From: Actinomycetales bacterium
GTDB taxonomy: Bacteria > Actinomycetota > Actinomycetes > Actinomycetales > Dermatophilaceae
DNA: 64,000 nucleotides
Reading direction: 5' to 3'
Assembly (NCBI GenBank): GCA_016715285.1
Contig: JADKAO010000005.1
Location: 310,001-374,000 of the forward strand
The notes below the pieces were generated by a model that made no database searches, was not told the origin of the DNA, and was given only the letters and a program-made list of their open reading frames with translations. Shown in pieces: positions 1 to 8,226 of the stretch. A program made the position numbers and the translations under genes. Each line of letters begins with the position of its first letter. The stretch's first letter is position 1.

Positions 1-86
1 CGCTGCCCGAGCGTGGCGCGGAGCAGACGCCAACGGGGCGGCACCCGGCATACCGGGACCGCCCCGCGAGTGAGGCGTAGCGTCGA

Positions 87-284
87 TCATGCGGTGTCGA
101 CGAACGACGTCTGGAGATACGTGTGGACCGCATCTTCCGGGACCCGGAAGGAGCGTCCGACGCGCACAGCGGGAAGTTCCCCGCCGTGGACGAGCCGATA
201 CACGGTCATCTTCGACACCCGCATGATCGAGGCGACCTCGGCCACGGTCAGGAACCGGACCTCGGAGAGCTGACGCTCTGACAT
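87..284 (-). CDS. Excisionase/BldC-type helix-turn-helix DNA-binding protein
   Basis: A 65-residue protein that is almost entirely one MerR-like winged helix-turn-helix (residues about 10-58). The helix segment VAEVASIMRVSKMTVYRLV and the wing GELPAVRVGRSFRVPED closely resemble M. tuberculosis Rv0500A, which also lies near proC. It is expected to bind DNA as a small regulator; targets are unknown. The ATG at 284 has a strong GAGGAG ribosome site just upstream. It is transcribed divergently from the polysaccharide deacetylase gene. The AURKAIP1-type ribosomal peptide gene often found next to it is not in the 86 bases downstream, but the window ends there. Confidence 0.85.
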   Translation of the reverse strand: MSERQLSEVRFLTVAEVASIMRVSKMTVYRLVHGGELPAVRVGRSFRVPEDAVHTYLQTSFVDTA

Positions 285-504
285 TGCACTCCTCGACGTG
301 CACCACGCGCGGCGCCGGCTTCCCCACCGGCGAACAATCCACGAGCGTGCGGGCGTAACTCTAGGGGCTCATGTGACACAAGGGGAAGTCCGAGATCACC
401 TCGTGACCAAAAGTCCAGTCGACACGCCGATAAACACCCGAACCACGTCGCGACTGGGCTGGTTGCGCCCATCCTGGCCGACCGTTCACTACCCTGCTGC
501 CGTG

Positions 505-1503
505 GTGAGCGAAGCCCGTGACGTCACGATCACTCGACGGCATACCCTCTCCCTCCTCGCCGCAGCTATCGCTGTCGGAGGAGCGGGTGTCACTTCGGCG
601 TGCTCGGCCACCGCGCCGTCCAGCGCCGGCACTCCGGGCGGGAGCGCGACAAGCCTCAAACCCTCCACCGCGCCGCTCACCACCGGGCCCCCCGCGAGCA
701 TCACCCCAGCCGGAGGCCCCGGCACCGCGCCAGCGACCTCCCGAGCACCCGCCCCGGGCGTCCCACGGAGCGCACCCGCTCGAGCAGACATCGTTGCTCG
801 GTATGCCGGACTGGCTCCCCGGGAGTGGGGCCTCGAACCCACCGGAATCGTCCAGGCGCTCGGGACCACAGGAGTTCGAGACAAGGCCGTCGCGCTGACC
901 TTCGACCTCTGTGGTGGGCCGACACCGACGAGCGGGGGCAACGGGTATGACGCCGATCTCGTGGAGCTGCTCCGCCGACACGACGCTCGCGCAACGTTCT
1001 TCGTCAACGCCAGATGGGCACGGGCTAACCCTCGACTCATGGATCAGCTCATCGCCGATCCGCGGTTCGAGATCGGCAACCATGGGACGCAGCACCTGCC
1101 GCTATCGGTCTCCGGCCGCAAGGGCTACACCGAGCAGGGCACTCACAACCCGGGGGAGGTCTATGACGAAGTGATGGGCAACACCGAATTGCTGACTCAG
1201 CTCACGGGCCATGCACCTCGCTGGTTCCGTTCTGGCACAGCGCATTATGACGAGATCGCGGTCAAGATCGTCGGCGATCTCGGCCAGCGTTGTATCGGCT
1301 TCACGGTCAACGGCGATGCGGGGACGACATTCACCGCGCCCCAGGTCGTCAGCGCGGTCCGCACTGCCAAGGCTGGCGACATCGTCATTTCGCACGCGAA
1401 TCGGCCCCCAGCGCAAACCGCAGAGGGGTATGCCGTGGCGCTGCCAGCCCTGCTCGCCCGTGGCCTGCGCTGCGTCACCCTCTCGGACTACCTCACCGGC
1501 TAG
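505..1503 (+). CDS. Secreted polysaccharide deacetylase family protein, Tat-type lipoprotein
   Basis: The GTG at 502 or 505 is preferred over the open frame from 298, because it places a twin-arginine signal (TRRHTLSLL) and lipobox (VTSAC) at the N-terminus. A Ser/Thr/Pro/Ala-rich linker follows, then a NodB-like deacetylase domain over the last 210 residues. The second catalytic motif is intact as HGTQH. The first motif reads TFDLCGG, not TFDDG, so the second Asp is replaced; this is seen in some secreted family members. It probably removes acetyl groups from a cell-wall or exported glycan outside the membrane. The substrate is unknown. The Arg-His of the Tat signal is encoded across a CGGCATAC octamer. 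Confidence 0.8.
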   Translation: MSEARDVTITRRHTLSLLAAAIAVGGAGVTSACSATAPSSAGTPGGSATSLKPSTAPLTTGPPASITPAGGPGTAPATSRAPAPGVPRSAPARADIVARYAGLAPREWGLEPTGIVQALGTTGVRDKAVALTFDLCGGPTPTSGGNGYDADLVELLRRHDARATFFVNARWARANPRLMDQLIADPRFEIGNHGTQHLPLSVSGRKGYTEQGTHNPGEVYDEVMGNTELLTQLTGHAPRWFRSGTAHYDEIAVKIVGDLGQRCIGFTVNGDAGTTFTAPQVVSAVRTAKAGDIVISHANRPPAQTAEGYAVALPALLARGLRCVTLSDYLTG

Positions 1504-1539
1504 TAAGAGTGGATTGCCACGCCACCTCAGGTAGCTGGC

Positions 1540-2733
1540 TCAGTCGAACCACACGTCCAGTCCATGGTGGGGGAAGACCGCTTGCCTCGTCGCCATCACC
1601 GCTCGGTCGACTTCACTCGACGGGTCGTAACCAAGGTCCCACGACCGCCACCACAGGGGCTGCCCTTCGGGCAGGTCGCCCATCCGCGTTGGCCCGGGTC
1701 GTCCGACAACGTGCTGCACATGCTCTCGCCACGACTCCGGAACTGGCACGCCAGGCAGGATCGGGCGGTGAGCCGCAATGGCGGTGAGGTGGGTCCAGGA
1801 TCGCGGCACCACATCAACGACCTCGTAGCCGCCACCGCCCAGCGCAACCCATTTGCCCCCGCAGAGGTCATGGCTGAGCTTGTGCAGGGACAACATCGCC
1901 TCGCGCTGAGCCTCGATCGACAGCGCGAAATGGGCCAGCGGGTCATCGGTGTGCGTGTCGCAGCCGTGCTGGGTCACGAGGATGGAGGGTTTGAACGCCC
2001 GAACCACGGGCATCACACCAGCGTGGAAGGCCCGCAACCAGCCGGCATCCGAGAGGCCGGGAGGCAACGAGACGTTGACTGCCTGGCCCATGGCCCGGCC
2101 GCCGCCGATGTCGGTAGCCCAGCCCGTCCCCGGGAAAAGTGCGCGCCCGGTCTCATGGATTGACACCGTCAGCACCCGCGGGTCATCCCAGAAGATCGAC
2201 TCGACCCCGTCGCCATGGTGGACGTCGACATCGATATAGGCCACTCGCTCGGCGCCGTGGTCTAGCAGCCATTGGATGCCTACCGCAATGTCGTTATAGA
2301 CACAAAAGCCCGAGGCGTTACCGGCCATCGCGTGATGGAGGCCGCCGCAGAAGTTCACGCCGTGTTCGACCGCTCCGGTCCAGACGGCCTCGCAGATATT
2401 GCGCGTGCCCTCGGCGATCCGGGCGCTGACCTCGTGCATTCCCTCGAAGGCGGGAACATCATCGGTGCCCAAGCCCACGGACTCATTCGCGAGCCGCGGG
2501 TCTCCGGACGCTTCCCTCACTGCCGCAACGAATTCCGCGTGGTGCACGGTGCGTAAGACATCGTCAGAAGGCACTCCTGGCGAGAACACCTCGACGTCGT
2601 CATGGTCGAACAACCCGAAGGCTTCGCACAACCTGACCGTGAGATCCAGGCGCACCGGAGACATCGGGTGATGCGGGCCGAAGTTGTATTGGGTGAAGTC
2701 TGGATCCCAGATCACCCTCGCCTGAGTTGGCAT
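1540..2733 (-). CDS. acuC: AcuC-type acetoin utilization / histone deacetylase family protein
   Basis: A 397-residue arginase/deacetylase-fold protein, full length for AcuC. The paired active-site histidines lie in GLHHAMAG (residues about 131-138), and zinc ligands in DVDVHHGDG (about 168-176). Family members are zinc-dependent lysine deacetylases; Bacillus AcuC acts on acetyl-CoA synthetase. It is the last gene of a same-strand run that begins at ppx, and two GNAT acetyltransferases lie immediately upstream. That pairing suggests a local acetylation/deacetylation unit, which is inference. It converges with the polysaccharide deacetylase gene 36 bases away. Confidence 0.88.
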   Translation of the reverse strand: MPTQARVIWDPDFTQYNFGPHHPMSPVRLDLTVRLCEAFGLFDHDDVEVFSPGVPSDDVLRTVHHAEFVAAVREASGDPRLANESVGLGTDDVPAFEGMHEVSARIAEGTRNICEAVWTGAVEHGVNFCGGLHHAMAGNASGFCVYNDIAVGIQWLLDHGAERVAYIDVDVHHGDGVESIFWDDPRVLTVSIHETGRALFPGTGWATDIGGGRAMGQAVNVSLPPGLSDAGWLRAFHAGVMPVVRAFKPSILVTQHGCDTHTDDPLAHFALSIEAQREAMLSLHKLSHDLCGGKWVALGGGGYEVVDVVPRSWTHLTAIAAHRPILPGVPVPESWREHVQHVVGRPGPTRMGDLPEGQPLWWRSWDLGYDPSSEVDRAVMATRQAVFPHHGLDVWFD

Positions 2734-2786
2734 AGCTCGACGTTACCCCTCTGGCCGCTGCTTGGGCACCGGGCCTTAGCCCCTTA

Positions 2787-3356
2787 TCAACCCAGGGTAG
2801 GACGCGTGCCCCGATCACTGCCGAGCGGCAAGATCATCGCGATCTCTTCTTCCCCTTGGTGCTGGGAACCGCGCATCGCGCGCCGCGAGTCAGTGGGGCG
2901 GAATCCGAGTCCCGAGGCGAATGCCACCGCGCGGCCGTTGTCGGTGCTCACCCAATAGACGACATGGGTGCGCCCGTCATCGAGGGCCCGCTTTGCGGCC
3001 GCGCTCGCCAGAGCGGTTGCCACACCGGTGCCACGGGCCAAGGGGGTGACCCAGAGCCCAAAGATCTCGCCAATGGCCGCGTCGGGTCCAGCGTCGATGT
3101 CCTGTCCGTCGGCATCGGTCTTGGCGTGCAGCCCCAACGCGGCGGTGCCGACAACCTGCCCGTCACGGTGCGCAAGGAAGCGTGGGGCGCGTCGCATGCG
3201 GGCAATCCACTGGTCCTGCTCCCAGGCTTCCTCATCCGCGAGCGTGGAGCTAAAGGCCTCAGGCGAGTCGGTTAGCGCGGCGAGCCGCACGGCTCGGTAG
3301 TCGGCCCAATCCGACTCGGCCAACGATTTGACGGTGATTTGCGCCTTGTCACTCAT
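2787..3356 (-). CDS. GNAT family N-acetyltransferase
   Basis: A protein of about 189 residues with a GNAT fold. The acetyl-CoA loop is visible as PLARGTGVATAL, the N-terminal strand as VKSLAESDWADYRAVRLAAL, and a late strand as VYWVSTDNGRAVAF. ATG at 3356 is chosen over an upstream TTG at 3368 because it sits four bases after the stop of the preceding gene. The substrate cannot be read from the sequence. It shares an architecture (R-x-x-R-L-A-A-L plus A-P-E-A-F near the N-terminus) with the next GNAT upstream, so the two look like a tandem duplication. Confidence 0.85.
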   Translation of the reverse strand: MSDKAQITVKSLAESDWADYRAVRLAALTDSPEAFSSTLADEEAWEQDQWIARMRRAPRFLAHRDGQVVGTAALGLHAKTDADGQDIDAGPDAAIGEIFGLWVTPLARGTGVATALASAAAKRALDDGRTHVVYWVSTDNGRAVAFASGLGFRPTDSRRAMRGSQHQGEEEIAMILPLGSDRGTRPTLG

Positions 3357-3360
3357 GACG

Positions 3361-3954
3361 TCACCCAATCATGTCGGGAAGGTCCGACCCAACCCGTGGG
3401 TCACTCGGAACCCTCGATTCGAGGTCGTGCACCATCTGGAGTTCGCACAAGCAGTCAGTGCGTGGATGCGGTCTCGACTCCCCCGTGAGCACAAAACCGC
3501 AGCGTTCGTAGAGGCGCACGGCATACGCGTTGTTTTCGGCGACGTCGAGCCAGACTCGCTGCAGCCCAAAGCTTTTAGCTTCAGAGAGGACGGCCCCGAC
3601 CAGCAGCTCGCCGACTCCGCTCCCCCTTGCTTGCGGGCTGACAAACATCGAGATGAGGTATGCCGTGAGCGCACTCCCAGCCTCGGCCGGACGCTCCGGA
3701 AGCTGGCCATAGGGGACGACCTCCCCGTCGTGGTCTTCAACCACCATCCGGACCATGCCCACCGGCATACCGTCATCGCGGACCTGCCACGCCGCGATCC
3801 GGCCGAGGTCCTCGCGCCAGTCGTCCTCGGTGTGCGAGGACATGTCTGCGTGGGTGGTGCCGAACGCCTCCGGGGCATTGAGCAACGCGGCCAGGCGCAG
3901 GTCACGCTGGGCCGCCCAGTCATCGGGACCAAGCCGGAGGAGTTCGCGGGTCAT
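3361..3954 (-). CDS. GNAT family N-acetyltransferase
   Basis: A 197-residue GNAT protein. The acetyl-CoA pyrophosphate loop is QARGSGVGELLVG, followed by the helix and strand VWLDVAENNAYAVRLYERCGF typical of the fold. Its ATG overlaps the stop of the upstream hypothetical gene as ATGA, so translation is probably coupled. It is related in layout to the downstream GNAT, and together they sit between proC and acuC. The substrate is unknown; protein N-terminal or lysine acetylation and small-molecule acetylation are all possible. Confidence 0.85.
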   Translation of the reverse strand: MTRELLRLGPDDWAAQRDLRLAALLNAPEAFGTTHADMSSHTEDDWREDLGRIAAWQVRDDGMPVGMVRMVVEDHDGEVVPYGQLPERPAEAGSALTAYLISMFVSPQARGSGVGELLVGAVLSEAKSFGLQRVWLDVAENNAYAVRLYERCGFVLTGESRPHPRTDCLCELQMVHDLESRVPSDPRVGSDLPDMIG

Positions 3955-4457
3955 CGGTCCCAGCTGCGTTCGGTCGAGTCAAGCCCGTCCACTCCCCAGC
4001 CCCCGAGGTCCTCGGGCACCGGAACTCCCAACACCCCGAGGAGCTTGGCGACCTTGCTCTCGACGAATGGGTCGTCGGATTCATCGAACTCGTCGCCGTC
4101 CGCGGCCAGCAAGGCCCGCACCTGGTCGGCAGTCGGGGTGACCCCGCGATAGCGCCCAGCCCAAGCGGCTAACCCGCGGGCCTCAACATCAGGGTCGGCG
4201 CTGGGCGCAGCGTCATCCTCGAAATAGCTGCGCGGCGTAAACCCGACGAAAGCGGTCCGATCCCCGCCGTCACTGTCACCGTCACCGTCGCCCTCGACCG
4301 GCGCATAACTCACCGACCCGATGTCGCTGTCGTGGATCGTCACCACCAGCGCGCCGGGGGGCAGGGCCTGCGGGGATGCCTGCGCGGATCCCTCGTCGTC
4401 ATCGGTGAGGACCGTCCACGCGGTGCCGTCGAACACCCCGGTCCAGAACAATCCCAT
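3951..4457 (-). CDS. Hypothetical acidic protein
   Basis: 168 residues, strongly acidic. There is an Asp-Gly repeat (EGDGDGDSDGGD) in the middle and an acidic stretch near residue 130. No signal peptide, membrane segment or recognised domain was seen. It lies 6 bases after proC and overlaps the next GNAT gene by ATGA, so it is almost certainly co-translated with them. The position of the operon-like overlaps supports it as a real gene, but no function can be proposed. Confidence 0.7.
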   Translation of the reverse strand: MGLFWTGVFDGTAWTVLTDDDEGSAQASPQALPPGALVVTIHDSDIGSVSYAPVEGDGDGDSDGGDRTAFVGFTPRSYFEDDAAPSADPDVEARGLAAWAGRYRGVTPTADQVRALLAADGDEFDESDDPFVESKVAKLLGVLGVPVPEDLGGWGVDGLDSTERSWDR

Positions 4458-4463
4458 TGCGGC

Positions 4464-5276
4464 TCAGCCCAATCCGTCAGCGAGTTCTTTGGACCGGGCC
4501 GCAGCCGCCTCCATCGCGGTCATGAACGCAGCCCGCACCTTGTGGTCGTCAAGTTGCCGGACCGCTGCCATCGTCGTGCCGCCCGGAGATGAGACCCGTT
4601 CGCGCAACACGGTCGGGTGCTCCCCCGTCTCACGCAGCATGGTGGCGGCGCCATAGAGGGTTTGGACGACGAGTTCGGTCGAGGTCGCGCGCGGCATCCC
4701 CAACAGGACGCCAGCCTCGATCATCGCCTCGACGACATAAAAGATGTAGGCCGGTCCGCTGCCAGAGATCGCGGTGACCGCGTCCTGGTGCTTCTCGGGC
4801 ACCTGGACGACCTTGCCGCACGAGGCGAGCATCGACTCCGCCTCGGCGAGATGCTCGTCGGTGCAGTTGGCCCCAGGTGAGATCGCCGCCATGCCTTGGT
4901 CGACCAAGGCGGGCGTATTGGGCATGACCCGCACTACCGAAGAGCCGCTGGGCAGCCGCTGCTCCAACCACGCCGTCGGGATGCCGGCCGCGAGGGACAC
5001 GACCAGGTTGCCCGGCGCGATGTGGTCGCGGATCTCACTCAGCAGCCCCTCCATGTCCTGCGGCTTGACGACCAACACCAACGTGTCGGCCAGCGAGGCC
5101 GCCTCGACGTTGTCCAGGACGCGGACGGCATACCGCTCCCGGAGGGTCTGCGCGTGGTCGGGACGTTTCTCGGTGATGACGATGGACTCGGGAGCCCGCC
5201 CGGAACGCAAGAGACCCGAGAGCAGGGTTTCCCCCATCACTCCCGCGCCGAAGATCGCTGTGGTGCCCATCGTCAT
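4464..5276 (-). CDS. proC: Pyrroline-5-carboxylate reductase
   Basis: A 270-residue enzyme that makes the last step of proline synthesis, reducing pyrroline-5-carboxylate with NAD(P)H in the cytosol. The Rossmann start reads AIFGAGVMGETLLSGLL. The family signature is seen in the C-terminal half, with SGSGPAYIF and a SSPGGTTMAAV segment. The ATG at 5276 is chosen rather than the longer open frame from 5360 because it forms a TGATG overlap with the proline dehydrogenase stop and gives the normal family length. Coupling of a proline-making and a proline-degrading enzyme is unusual. Confidence 0.95.
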   Translation of the reverse strand: MTMGTTAIFGAGVMGETLLSGLLRSGRAPESIVITEKRPDHAQTLRERYAVRVLDNVEAASLADTLVLVVKPQDMEGLLSEIRDHIAPGNLVVSLAAGIPTAWLEQRLPSGSSVVRVMPNTPALVDQGMAAISPGANCTDEHLAEAESMLASCGKVVQVPEKHQDAVTAISGSGPAYIFYVVEAMIEAGVLLGMPRATSTELVVQTLYGAATMLRETGEHPTVLRERVSSPGGTTMAAVRQLDDHKVRAAFMTAMEAAAARSKELADGLG

Positions 5277-6232
5277 CAACCCCTCGTCGCCAGGCCGCGC
5301 AGGAAGAACCCGACGTTGGCCGGCCGCTCCGCCATCCGCCGCATGAGGTAGCCGTACCACTCGTCACCGAACGGCACATAGACCCGCATCTGGTCGCCGC
5401 GGTCGGCGATGCGCTGCTGCTCGTCCGGGCGGATGCCATAGAGCATTTGGTACTCGAACGACTTGGGCTCACGGCCCTGGCGACCCGCGAGCGCTGCCGC
5501 GATCTCGATGATTCGGGGGTCGTGGCTGGCCACCATGGGATAGCCAGCGCCCTTCATGAGCACCTTGAGGCACCGGACATAGGACTTGTCGACCGCGTCA
5601 CCATCCTGGAAGGCAACTGACTCCGGCTCGGCATACGCGCCCTTGCACAGGCGGACCCGCGAGCCGGCATCCGCGAAGTCGGCGCAGTCGGCCTCGGTGC
5701 GCCGCAGGTAGGCCTGGAGCACCGCACCGGTGGAGGGGAAGTCCTGGCGGAGCTCCTTGACGATCGTGAGGATCGCGTCGGTCGTCGTGTGGTCTTCCAT
5801 GTCGACCGTGACGGTCGTGCCCGCGTTGGCGGCGGCCTGGCAGATCGTCCGGGCGTAGTCGAGAGCAATCTGGTGACCGTCGGTGAGAAGCATGCCGAGC
5901 GCGGTCAACTTGAGGGAGACCTCAGCGCGCGCCTCGCGCGTCAGACCCTGCTGGCTCAGCGCCCGCAGCAGGCCCAAATAGGCGTCGCGAGTGTGCTGCG
6001 CCTGCTCCAAATAGACAGTGTCTTCACCGAGGTAGTCGATCGTCACCAGCTTGCCAACGCTGTGCAGCTCCGTGGCTGCACGCACCACGTCGGCCTCCCG
6101 AGCTCCCGGGATGAACCGCCGGACCACCGCACGGCTCATCGGGGCGCGCTCGATGAGGTCACGCACGGCGGTGGCCTTCGATAGGCGCAGGAGGGAGTGA
6201 CGGAGCAGATCGCTGGGGTCCACGATGCCCAC
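5276..6232 (-). CDS. Proline dehydrogenase (monofunctional, PutB/FadM type)
   Basis: About 318 residues of a FAD-binding proline dehydrogenase barrel, the first step of proline breakdown to pyrroline-5-carboxylate. Family motifs visible include VTVDMEDHTTTDAIL, RLCKGAYAEPESVAF and, near the C-terminus, RVYVPFGDEWYGYLMRR with its paired arginines. It lacks the P5C dehydrogenase part of PutA, as is usual in actinobacteria. Starts are GTG at 6232 or 6223; the longer frame begins with TTG at 6256 and is less likely. Its stop overlaps the proC start. No PutA-type regulator or P5C dehydrogenase gene is nearby. Confidence 0.93.
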   Translation of the reverse strand: MGIVDPSDLLRHSLLRLSKATAVRDLIERAPMSRAVVRRFIPGAREADVVRAATELHSVGKLVTIDYLGEDTVYLEQAQHTRDAYLGLLRALSQQGLTREARAEVSLKLTALGMLLTDGHQIALDYARTICQAAANAGTTVTVDMEDHTTTDAILTIVKELRQDFPSTGAVLQAYLRRTEADCADFADAGSRVRLCKGAYAEPESVAFQDGDAVDKSYVRCLKVLMKGAGYPMVASHDPRIIEIAAALAGRQGREPKSFEYQMLYGIRPDEQQRIADRGDQMRVYVPFGDEWYGYLMRRMAERPANVGFFLRGLATRG

Positions 6233-6297
6233 TCTAGGACCACTCGAGCGGAGCAATCCGCTGCCTCGTCGGTGGTCAGGCGGCTGTTAGCCGGCTG

Positions 6298-7095
6298 TTA
6301 ATCGGCGGCGCCGAGGTGAGTGCGCGCAAAAGCCAGCGCTTCGGCGAGGTCGGCCTCGCGTTCGTCAGGATTGCGTTTGCGGGTGCCGACCTCGACGACA
6401 ACGTGGCCGTCGAAGTCGACTTCCTGCAGCAGCGTGAGCACCTCCGCACACGGTTGCCCGCCCCGGCCGGGCACGAGATGTTCGTCTTTGGCGCTGCCGA
6501 GACCGTCGGCGAGATGAATATGCCGAAGGCGGGGTCCCAAGGTGTGCGCCATCTGCAGGGCGTCGGAGCCGGCGGTAGCGGTGTGCGAGAGGTCGAGCGT
6601 CACGCTGTCGTAGGGCAATGACACCGGATCCCAATGCGGGAGGTAGGCCTGCACCTCTCGGCCCCGCGCCCGCCACGGGAACATGTTTTCGACCGCGAGA
6701 GTCACCCCGGAGTCGTCTTCGCGGAGAGCGACCCCATCGGCGAACTCCTCCGCATACTCCCGCTGCCACCGGAAGGGCGGATGCAGCACCACGGTGTCCG
6801 CGCCCACTTCCCGGGCGAGGTCGATAGATCGGTCCACTTTGACCCATGGCTCGGCGCCCCAGACCCGCTGCGTGATGAGCAACGTGGGTGCGTGGATCGC
6901 GAGGATGGGTATGCCGTAATGCTCGGCGAGTGCGGTGAGCGCACCGGCGCTCTGCGAAACCTCGTCGGTCCACACCATGACTTCGATCCCGTCATAGCCG
7001 AGGCGCGCCGCGAGCTCGAAGGCGGTCGCGCAGGTCGCGGGATAGACCGACGCCGTGGAGAGGCCGACGCGGGGTGCCACGTCAGCTCTCGCCAT
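6298..7095 (-). CDS. Sugar phosphate isomerase/epimerase family TIM-barrel protein (Rv0498-like)
   Basis: About 265 residues resembling xylose-isomerase-like barrels. Features are the early motif ARLGYDGIEVMVW, a metal-site glutamate segment GVTLAVENMFPW, and the HIHLADGLGS and HVVVEVGT segments. The same gene sits between ppx and proC in M. tuberculosis, so the synteny is old. The enzymatic substrate is not known. The ATG at 7095 overlaps the ppx stop by 14 bases; a GTG at 7080 is an alternative start just after that stop. A 65-base gap separates it from the proline dehydrogenase gene. Confidence 0.85.
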   Translation of the reverse strand: MARADVAPRVGLSTASVYPATCATAFELAARLGYDGIEVMVWTDEVSQSAGALTALAEHYGIPILAIHAPTLLITQRVWGAEPWVKVDRSIDLAREVGADTVVLHPPFRWQREYAEEFADGVALREDDSGVTLAVENMFPWRARGREVQAYLPHWDPVSLPYDSVTLDLSHTATAGSDALQMAHTLGPRLRHIHLADGLGSAKDEHLVPGRGGQPCAEVLTLLQEVDFDGHVVVEVGTRKRNPDEREADLAEALAFARTHLGAAD

Positions 7096-8020
7096 CGTCA
7101 AGATGGTCGAGGCGGCGCAGGATGATCCCCTCGCGCAACGCCCATGGACAGACGTCGAGTTGGTCGACCCGGAGGAGGTCCATGGCGGCTTCGAGCACCA
7201 AAGCGCCGGCCAACAACTGGTGCGCCCGGGTGATAGAGACACCGGGGATCCGCGCTCGTTGGGCGGCGGTGAGTGAGGAAACGCGGTGCAAGATGGTCGA
7301 GACGTCGCGGCGGGTCAGCCGGCGCGGGACATAGATGCCCTCTTCACTCGGCGCAGCGCCTGCGATCCGGGCCAGCGAGCGCACCGTCTTGGACGTGCCG
7401 ACCGCCCGGTGGGGTGGACCAAAGCGCACGACATGCCTGATGACGCTCCCGATCTCGGCTCGGATGTGGCTGCGGACTGCGTCGATCTGTTTGTCCGTCG
7501 GGGGGTTGCCCGGGAGGAGTTCACGCGTCACCCGCCCAGCCCCGAGCGGCAGGCTGAGGGCAGCGTCGGGCTCTTCGTCGAGGCCAGTCGCGAGCTCGAG
7601 GGACCCGCCGCCGATGTCGACGACGTTGACGCGCCCGCTGCTCCATCCAAACCACCGGCGCACGGCGAGGTAGGTCATCCGTGCCTCGTCCTCGCCGGCG
7701 AGAACGTCGAGCTGGACTCCGGTTTCACGGCATACCCGCTCGAGCACGTCGTCGCCGTTAGGGGCCTCGCGCACTGCTGACGTCGCAAACGGCATCAGGT
7801 CAGAGACCCCTTGGTCGTTGGCGATCTGCCCGCACTCGCGGATGAATGCCACCAGGCGGGTCGCGAAGCCCGTCGAAATGGTGCCATCGGGCTCGATGTT
7901 CTCACTGAGGCGGAGTTCGCTCTTGTGGGAGAAAGCCGGGAGAGGGTGGCCGCCATAGTGCGCGTCGACGACGAGGAGGTGGACGGTGTTGGAGCCCACG
8001 TCGATCACACCCAAGCGCAT
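7082..8020 (-). CDS. ppx: Exopolyphosphatase / guanosine pentaphosphate phosphohydrolase family (Ppx/GppA)
   Basis: 312 residues of the actin-like ATPase fold. The N-terminal phosphate loop is VIDVGSNTVHLLV and the second is VVDIGGGSLELA, with a glutamate/arginine segment ATSAVREAPN between them. It matches the short actinobacterial Ppx1 form without the C-terminal HD domain. It would hydrolyse polyphosphate chains or pppGpp in the cytosol and so affect stringent signalling. It is the first gene of the long minus-strand run ending at acuC. Its upstream side carries an 11-bp tandem repeat array. Confidence 0.93.
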   Translation of the reverse strand: MRLGVIDVGSNTVHLLVVDAHYGGHPLPAFSHKSELRLSENIEPDGTISTGFATRLVAFIRECGQIANDQGVSDLMPFATSAVREAPNGDDVLERVCRETGVQLDVLAGEDEARMTYLAVRRWFGWSSGRVNVVDIGGGSLELATGLDEEPDAALSLPLGAGRVTRELLPGNPPTDKQIDAVRSHIRAEIGSVIRHVVRFGPPHRAVGTSKTVRSLARIAGAAPSEEGIYVPRRLTRRDVSTILHRVSSLTAAQRARIPGVSITRAHQLLAGALVLEAAMDLLRVDQLDVCPWALREGIILRRLDHLDDGES

Positions 8021-8096
8021 ATTTGCAGACTAACGCTCGGGCCAGCCGACCCTTGACATGAGTGACGTGGCCACACTCACGCGGTGAGTCCGGGCT

Positions 8097-8196
8097 GGTC
8101 TCTGGTTGGTCTGTGGTTGGTCTGTGGTTGCTCTGTGGTTGGTCTGTGGTTTGCTCTGTGGTTGGTCTCTGGTTCGTCTCTGGGTTCGGATCTGGG
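8097..8196. repeat. Tandem 11-bp repeat array, about nine units
   Basis: Nine near-identical units with consensus GGTCTGTGGTT run head to tail. One or two units are 12 bases long, and variants carry CTCTGTGG or GTCTCTGG. The array lies between the divergent ppx and Cys-rich protein genes, before the likely GTG start at 8227. Unit number could vary by slippage. Eleven bases is close to one helical turn, so each unit would present the same face to a bound protein. I know of no named repeat like it. Confidence 0.9.
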
Positions 8197-8226
8197 CACC
8201 TGACGATCCACCCTAGAGTGGTGGTC

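Noticed and set aside
1..86. Ribosomal AURKAIP1-type small protein gene next to the HTH gene
   Set aside because: The expected start sequence is not in the minus strand of these bases.
5277..5360. 28-residue N-terminal extension of ProC
   Set aside because: It lies inside the proline dehydrogenase gene and gives a non-family sequence; the TGATG start at 5276 fits.
8062..8226. In-frame extension of the Cys-rich protein through the tandem repeat
   Set aside because: It only translates the repeats and has no family likeness; the likely start is GTG 8227.
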